A stretch of DNA of 64,000 bases from Apostichopus japonicus (lineage: Eukaryota > Echinodermata > Holothuroidea > Aspidochirotida > Stichopodidae): positions 3,836,499-3,900,498 of the forward strand of contig NC_092565.1 of assembly GCF_037975245.1 (NCBI RefSeq), given 5' to 3'. This document shows, in pieces, positions 60,079-64,000 of this stretch. A program made the position numbers and the translations under genes. The notes beneath the pieces were generated by a model. It was not told where the DNA came from and did not search any database. It saw only the letters and a list, made by a program, of their open reading frames with translations. The stretch's first letter is position 1, and the number at the start of each line of letters is the position of its first letter.

Positions 60079-60396
60079 TATCTATCTGTCTATCGATCGA
60101 TGTATCTATCTGTCTATCCGTCTTATCTATCTATCTGTATGTCCGTCCCATCTATCTATCTTTCTATCTGTCTGTTCTATATCGATCTATCTGTATATCC
60201 GTCTATCTATCAACTATATATCTATCTGTCTTTGTGTATATCTGTCTGTCCGTCTAACTGTCTGGTATGTCTATATCTGTCTGGTCTATCTGCATGTCTG
60301 TCTGTGTTCTATCTATCTATCAATCATTCTGACTGGTCAGCCTGTCCGTCTGTATGTCCGTCTATCTATCAATCGTTCCATCTGTCTGTCTATTTA

Positions 60397-60428
<32 letters not shown>

Positions 60429-60432
60429 TAGT
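60075..60432 (+). repeat. (TCTA/TCTG)n imperfect tetranucleotide repeat
   Basis: About 350 bp of TCTA, TCTG and TCCG units. The Ser/Ile/Cys/Leu-rich open frames across it are artefacts. Confidence 0.95.
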
Positions 60433-61059
60433 TACGTATCTGGTTTACCACTAGGATTGGTCATTGACATATGCTTGTTCTTCACAAATCATAGATAGAG
60501 TGGTTCTTATGACCATACAATTGGTCTTAATTAATGTATAATGGGATTGCACGGGTTGAGAGATCGGGTGCTCTTGCTGATTTTCGTGCAAAGCTCCTGC
60601 AGGGTTCTATCTTGGGTGGCTAAACGCTATATCCTCTTATGTGCTTAAAAACAGAATGGTTCTCATAAAGCCACCGTTCTATTTTGTTTTGGTTCAGATT
60701 TTGATGAAATAATTTTGTAACCTCACCTGCGAGACCCCTGACTCCGCACTACCAAATTTGTGATGGCAAGAGTTAATGAACAGCACAGTAAAACTTGTGA
60801 TGAACAACAACCTTTGCTCCCATCATTTATATCTATAGGGTCTCACAAGTATCGCTGGGTATTGGCGCAAACGACTTACAATATTTAGTATTAATTTACA
60901 TAAACAAAACAAACAAGAAAAGAGAACGGTGGACTATACTACAACTTAGTTCATAAGTTCATCTTTGGAGCTCAACGTGCCCAGCAACGTTCTATGCTAT
61001 CGAAAACAAAGCGCATAAAATGTAATTGTGTATGATATGCTCGAAATATAGCGTGTGTG

Positions 61060-61459
61060 TATGGCAAGCCATGTGGGACAAACACCGCATAATATATCCG
61101 CGTATTAATTCGAATATATACGCGTATTAATTGAATATACATGTGTTGTACATGCGTATAGTTTCGATTTTTGAAGCGATCTCGCGAGCCCGCCAAAATA
61201 TTCATCGGTGATATATGTACACAGCAAGAGCGGAAATGTGTTTTCGTGTACATTCGAATTAATCCGTGCATAAATTGGATTTAATCCCCATATATATTCT
61301 ATTTAATACGTGTCTATATTCGAATTAATACGTGTATATATTCGAAGAATTAATATGCGGATATATTTAAGCCATATGATTGGCTAATAATAAAATCGTA
61401 TATATTCCAATTAATACGTTGACATATTGTGCGGTGTTTGTCCCACATGGCTTGCCATA
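61060..61459. mobile_element. 400-bp foldback element
   Basis: TATGGCAAGCCATGTGGGAC then AAACACCGCA at the left is perfectly inverted at the right (TGCGGTGTTT, GTCCCACATGGCTTGCCATA). The interior has repeated words of the type CGAATTAATACGTGTATAT in both orientations. Confidence 0.85.
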
Positions 61460-61763
61460 TGTGTGTGAGTTCCTCAGAACAGCGTGCGGACTATCGACGC
61501 TTGAAAAATAGGGGTAGTTGTTCACGGTAAATTACCATTTTGGAATTGACCTTCGTCAGCAATACTTGGAAGTGGAATGAAATGTACAAAATGAAAGTAT
61601 GACGCTAGATAAGTGTGAGTGCCATTGATGGAAATATTACTAAAAAATGAAGGCTTGACAGGAAGCGGATTAAGTAGCAAATGATCCGCTTTTCCTGATT
61701 CTTTGCTCCTTAATCCGCTTCCTGTATATTGTCATGGTTATTTATTACTATTTCCATACTTTA

Positions 61764-61766
<3 letters not shown>

Positions 61767-61802
<36 letters not shown>
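61767..61802. repeat. (TA)n microsatellite
   Basis: Pure TA tract after TATATATGTATA. Confidence 0.95.
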
Positions 61803-61809
<7 letters not shown>

Positions 61810-62640
61810 GCTATCAAAACAAGATCTAAAACAACACTGCAGGGTTTTGTAGTGCTACTGTGGCCCAAATGAGAGGTTGAAAATTGGAACATTTTATCTA
61901 CAAATTTGCCATTTAAAATTCTATCGAATTTCACTTATACTATATCTCAAATTGCTTCGCGAATTAACAGCTTCATAAAATCAAAATTTGAAATTATTTG
62001 TCGAAACTTCGGCTTTATAACTTCAACTATTTTAATCTTCTAATTTCGACAATTTAAAAAAAAAAAATCGACTTTCGTTGACTGCCTGTTCCCATGTAGT
62101 GGTAGATCCTATAAGAGAAGTATTTACATTTTAGCCGTGAAAGGTTTATTCTTTTGGCATATTTGGCTATGGAAAGTAGAGCTGTAATGTAAGGTCTACA
62201 CGCAAGTTTGTGACCATAACTACTATTATTTGTGTGTGGAGGTGGGTTGGGGGGAGGGGGTTGAAAATGGAAGGGGTGTAAGGTTTACACCTCCACTTAC
62301 ATCCAGCTGGACCTACGACTGCTGTGAGTGTAATCTTATAGTTCAACCTGGCCTTGAATAGACTCCTTTTTGTGTGTGTGTACAACAGAGGTGTTGGCGT
62401 TTCTGTTATAGCTCGAACAGTTGTCTCTGAGCTTCCAACAAATTCATCGTCGGTATCACTCCGCCAAAAACAAAGGGAATAGCTTATATGTTACTTTCAG
62501 GGCGAACCCGACACGGTAAGCAATGTAATGTCTGGAAATTGTTGAGGGACTCAGCTGAATGATGTATATGTCTCTAAAATCATACAACTTGAAACTGAAT
62601 AACATTTGACAGCATATGTTGTCATACCTTGGGGTACACG

Positions 62641-62985
62641 TTGTCAGCCTTCCGACACGTTTTCAGTCCGAAAATAAAATACACGTTTTTAGTCCGAAAA
62701 AACGAGTTTTCAGTCCGACACGTTTTCAGTCCGAAACTAAAATACACGTTCTCAGTCCGAAAAACGAGTTTTCAGTCCGACACGTTTTCAGTCCGAAAAT
62801 AAAATACACGTTTTCAGTCCGAAAATAAAATACACGTTTTCAGTCCGAAAATAAAATACACGTTTTCAGTCCGAAAATAAAATACACGTTTTCAGTCCGA
62901 AAAAAACGAGTTTTCAGTCCGACACGTTCTCAGTCCGAAAATAAAAGCCACGTTCTCATAAAATCCACGTTCTCAGTCGGAGCTT
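62641..62985 (+). repeat. Minisatellite, core TTTTCAGTCCGAAAATAAAA
   Basis: About a dozen units based on CACGTTTTCAGTCCGAAAAT, many 26 bp long, with variants GAAAAAACGAG and CGACACG. It gives an open frame of repetitive sequence that is not a gene. Confidence 0.92.
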
Positions 62986-63052
62986 AAATATATTCTGTTA
63001 ATTATATATATAGGCCTATATATTATTAAATTATCATATATATATATATATA

Positions 63053-64000
63053 TATGAAATGTAGAAAATGAGACTTCAACAAGCACAGTAAGAAAGTATA
63101 CAAAGTTGTATGTTCCAATATTTCGCCGGTTAAGGCTTTATCGAGGAATGAGGTGCAACTACCGACTCCGTGTATATAAGTAAAAAACTTTAAAACCAAT
63201 TCCCCTGAGCTGAAACGCACCAGCGAACAAACTGTATTCGGAGCGCACAGACGGACCAGCAAGATGTGAAAAGCTTAAATATCCAATTGACGTCCAGCAC
63301 AGCCATTCATTAAGTTATTACTGGCTTTAATGGTAAGGGCTTCGATTATTTTTCTTTCACTGATATTGGGTAGGTTGTGATGTAGGATTTGCCAATTGAG
63401 TATTTTCTCCAGATTTCGGATTTATATTGTGAGTTTGTAAATGAGTGTATATGGTCTGTTTAGTCATACGTAGATGTTCTTTTATTCTCGTTCCAATGGT
63501 GCATCCCGTTTCGCCGATGTATGTAGACGAGCAAAGATTGCATTTAATCTTGTAGACACAGTTTTTGGCTAAACAGATATTCTTCTTTACAGCGATTTCG
63601 CAGGTGTCACAGTTGGGTGGGCAACCCTGTTTGTCACGTGGCGCGGAAAACAAACTCGCTGATGGATTACCTGTCATGAAATGTGTTCTCAGATTTGTAA
63701 TGCCCGATCTGCTGATTGTTGCCAGGGTCTGCCGTTTTATGTTCTCGTTCACAAATGGTACTTTTAGGTAAATTCTTTGATCTTCAGATGGTCTAGTAGG
63801 GGTGATTATTGTGTGTTTCATGGTTGAGTTCACGAATATTTTAGGATATCCGTTTCTTATGAAGTTAGTTTTTACTTGTTTAAGAGATAGTTTAGTTGAG
63901 GGTTTGTCTGTGGACCTGTGAAAGAAAAATAATCGAAGCCCTTAACATTAAAGCCAGTAATAACTTAATGAATGGCTGTGCTGGACGTCAATTGGATATT
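63053..64000 (-). mobile_element. Penelope-like retroelement, 3' part, with inverted terminal-repeat copies
   Basis: The minus-strand coding part (63357-63917) is followed by a non-coding tail to a TA tract near 63053. An 83-bp segment at 63278-63360 (AATATCCAATTGACGTCCAG to TTTTTCTTTCAC) is repeated inverted at 63918-64000. Penelope-like elements often have such terminal repeats in inverted arrangement. The window ends inside the right copy, so its extent is unknown. Confidence 0.75.
63357..63917 (-). CDS. Penelope-like protein: RT C-terminus plus GIY-YIG endonuclease, partial
   Basis: An open frame that continues upstream of the first GTG at 63833 (there is no ATG there). It first shows the end of a reverse transcriptase (LKQVKTNFIRNGYPK), then a cysteine-rich linker (CPPNCDTCEI) and a GIY-YIG-type nuclease start: VYKIKCNLC, STYIGETG and TRIKEHLR. 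The Arg and Glu-His of the nuclease motif are present. GIY-YIG after RT is diagnostic of Penelope-like elements. It stops at 63357, exactly where the repeated terminal segment begins. The catalytic RT core would lie upstream, but the inverted repeat replaces it here, so this copy is 5'-truncated. Confidence 0.8.
   Translation of the reverse strand, partial: RSTDKPSTKLSLKQVKTNFIRNGYPKIFVNSTMKHTIITPTRPSEDQRIYLKVPFVNENIKRQTLATISRSGITNLRTHFMTGNPSASLFSAPRDKQGCPPNCDTCEIAVKKNICLAKNCVYKIKCNLCSSTYIGETGCTIGTRIKEHLRMTKQTIYTHLQTHNINPKSGENTQLANPTSQPTQYQ

Larger units (their letters stand above)
60433..62640. other. Intergenic; foldback element and TA tract, no gene seen
   Basis: Holds the foldback element 61060-61459 and a TA microsatellite at about 61767-61802. 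Nothing else recognisable. Confidence 0.6.

Noticed and set aside
60039-60498. Cys/Leu/Ser/Ile-rich membrane-like open frames
   Set aside because: They are translations of the TCTA/TCTG tetranucleotide repeat.
62616-62828. 70-codon repetitive protein
   Set aside because: It is the minisatellite read in one frame.
1-64000. A bacterial-style defence, secretion or biosynthetic gene system
   Set aside because: All recognised genes are intron-type or retro-type animal genes on separate units; no clustered small genes, Shine-Dalgarno sites or phage-like genes.

Overview
This is a eukaryotic, AT-rich window dominated by one large intron-bearing gene, long introns and many short transposons. It has GT-AG introns, chromatin-protein domains, AATAAA signals and an animal-type repeat load (foldback MITEs, a Penelope-like element, LINE fragments, minisatellites, long TA/TG tracts). 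An invertebrate deuterostome is my best guess: one NSD gene carries an HMG box, and the palindrome TAGGCCTA recurs. An echinoderm such as a sea cucumber is plausible, but the species cannot be read from this sequence.

Region 1-34.8 kb (+): an apparently complete coding sequence for an NSD-family histone H3 lysine-36 methyltransferase. I can place 19 coding exons from 3201 to 32965. All junctions are GT-AG, all phases agree, and together they give 1751 codons plus stop. The domain order is PWWP, HMG box, a block of PHD fingers, second PWWP, AWS, SET, post-SET, C-terminal PHD/C5HCH and a lysine-rich tail. A second possible product stops at 10512 after reading through the exon-7 donor (PWWP-HMG only), followed by a poly(A) signal. 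The introns hold a TIR element with a decayed THAP domain, a MITE, a diverged duplication and two tandem arrays. The first array is the most unusual thing in the window: it is a roughly 27-bp repeat that is a direct expansion of the last nine codons of the post-SET exon, so copies of the exon end and its 5' splice site run through the start of the intron.

Region 34.8-45 kb: a repeat-rich interval around a minus-strand, coding-intronless SLC10 (sodium/bile-acid symporter family) gene resembling SLC10A3/SLC10A5 (38411-39883).

Region 45-57.5 kb: no intact gene. It has one orphan exon-like segment, a 2.55-kb repeat element full of AGGTCA half-sites, a broken intron-containing GIN1/Ginger-like integrase, a tRNA-derived SINE-like sequence, a MITE and several dispersed repeats.

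Region 57.8-64 kb: a minus-strand, coding-intronless RING/coiled-coil (TRIM-like) E3 ligase gene (57800-59743), two foldback elements, a tetranucleotide repeat, a 26-bp-type minisatellite and, at the right edge, the 3' part of a Penelope-like retroelement (reverse-transcriptase tail plus GIY-YIG domain) flanked by inverted copies of its terminal repeat.

The genes do not form an operon or an obvious pathway. I found no CRISPR array, prokaryotic defence system or clearly new multi-gene system. The novelty is in genome structure, chiefly splice-site amplification, a possible short NSD isoform and repeat architecture.
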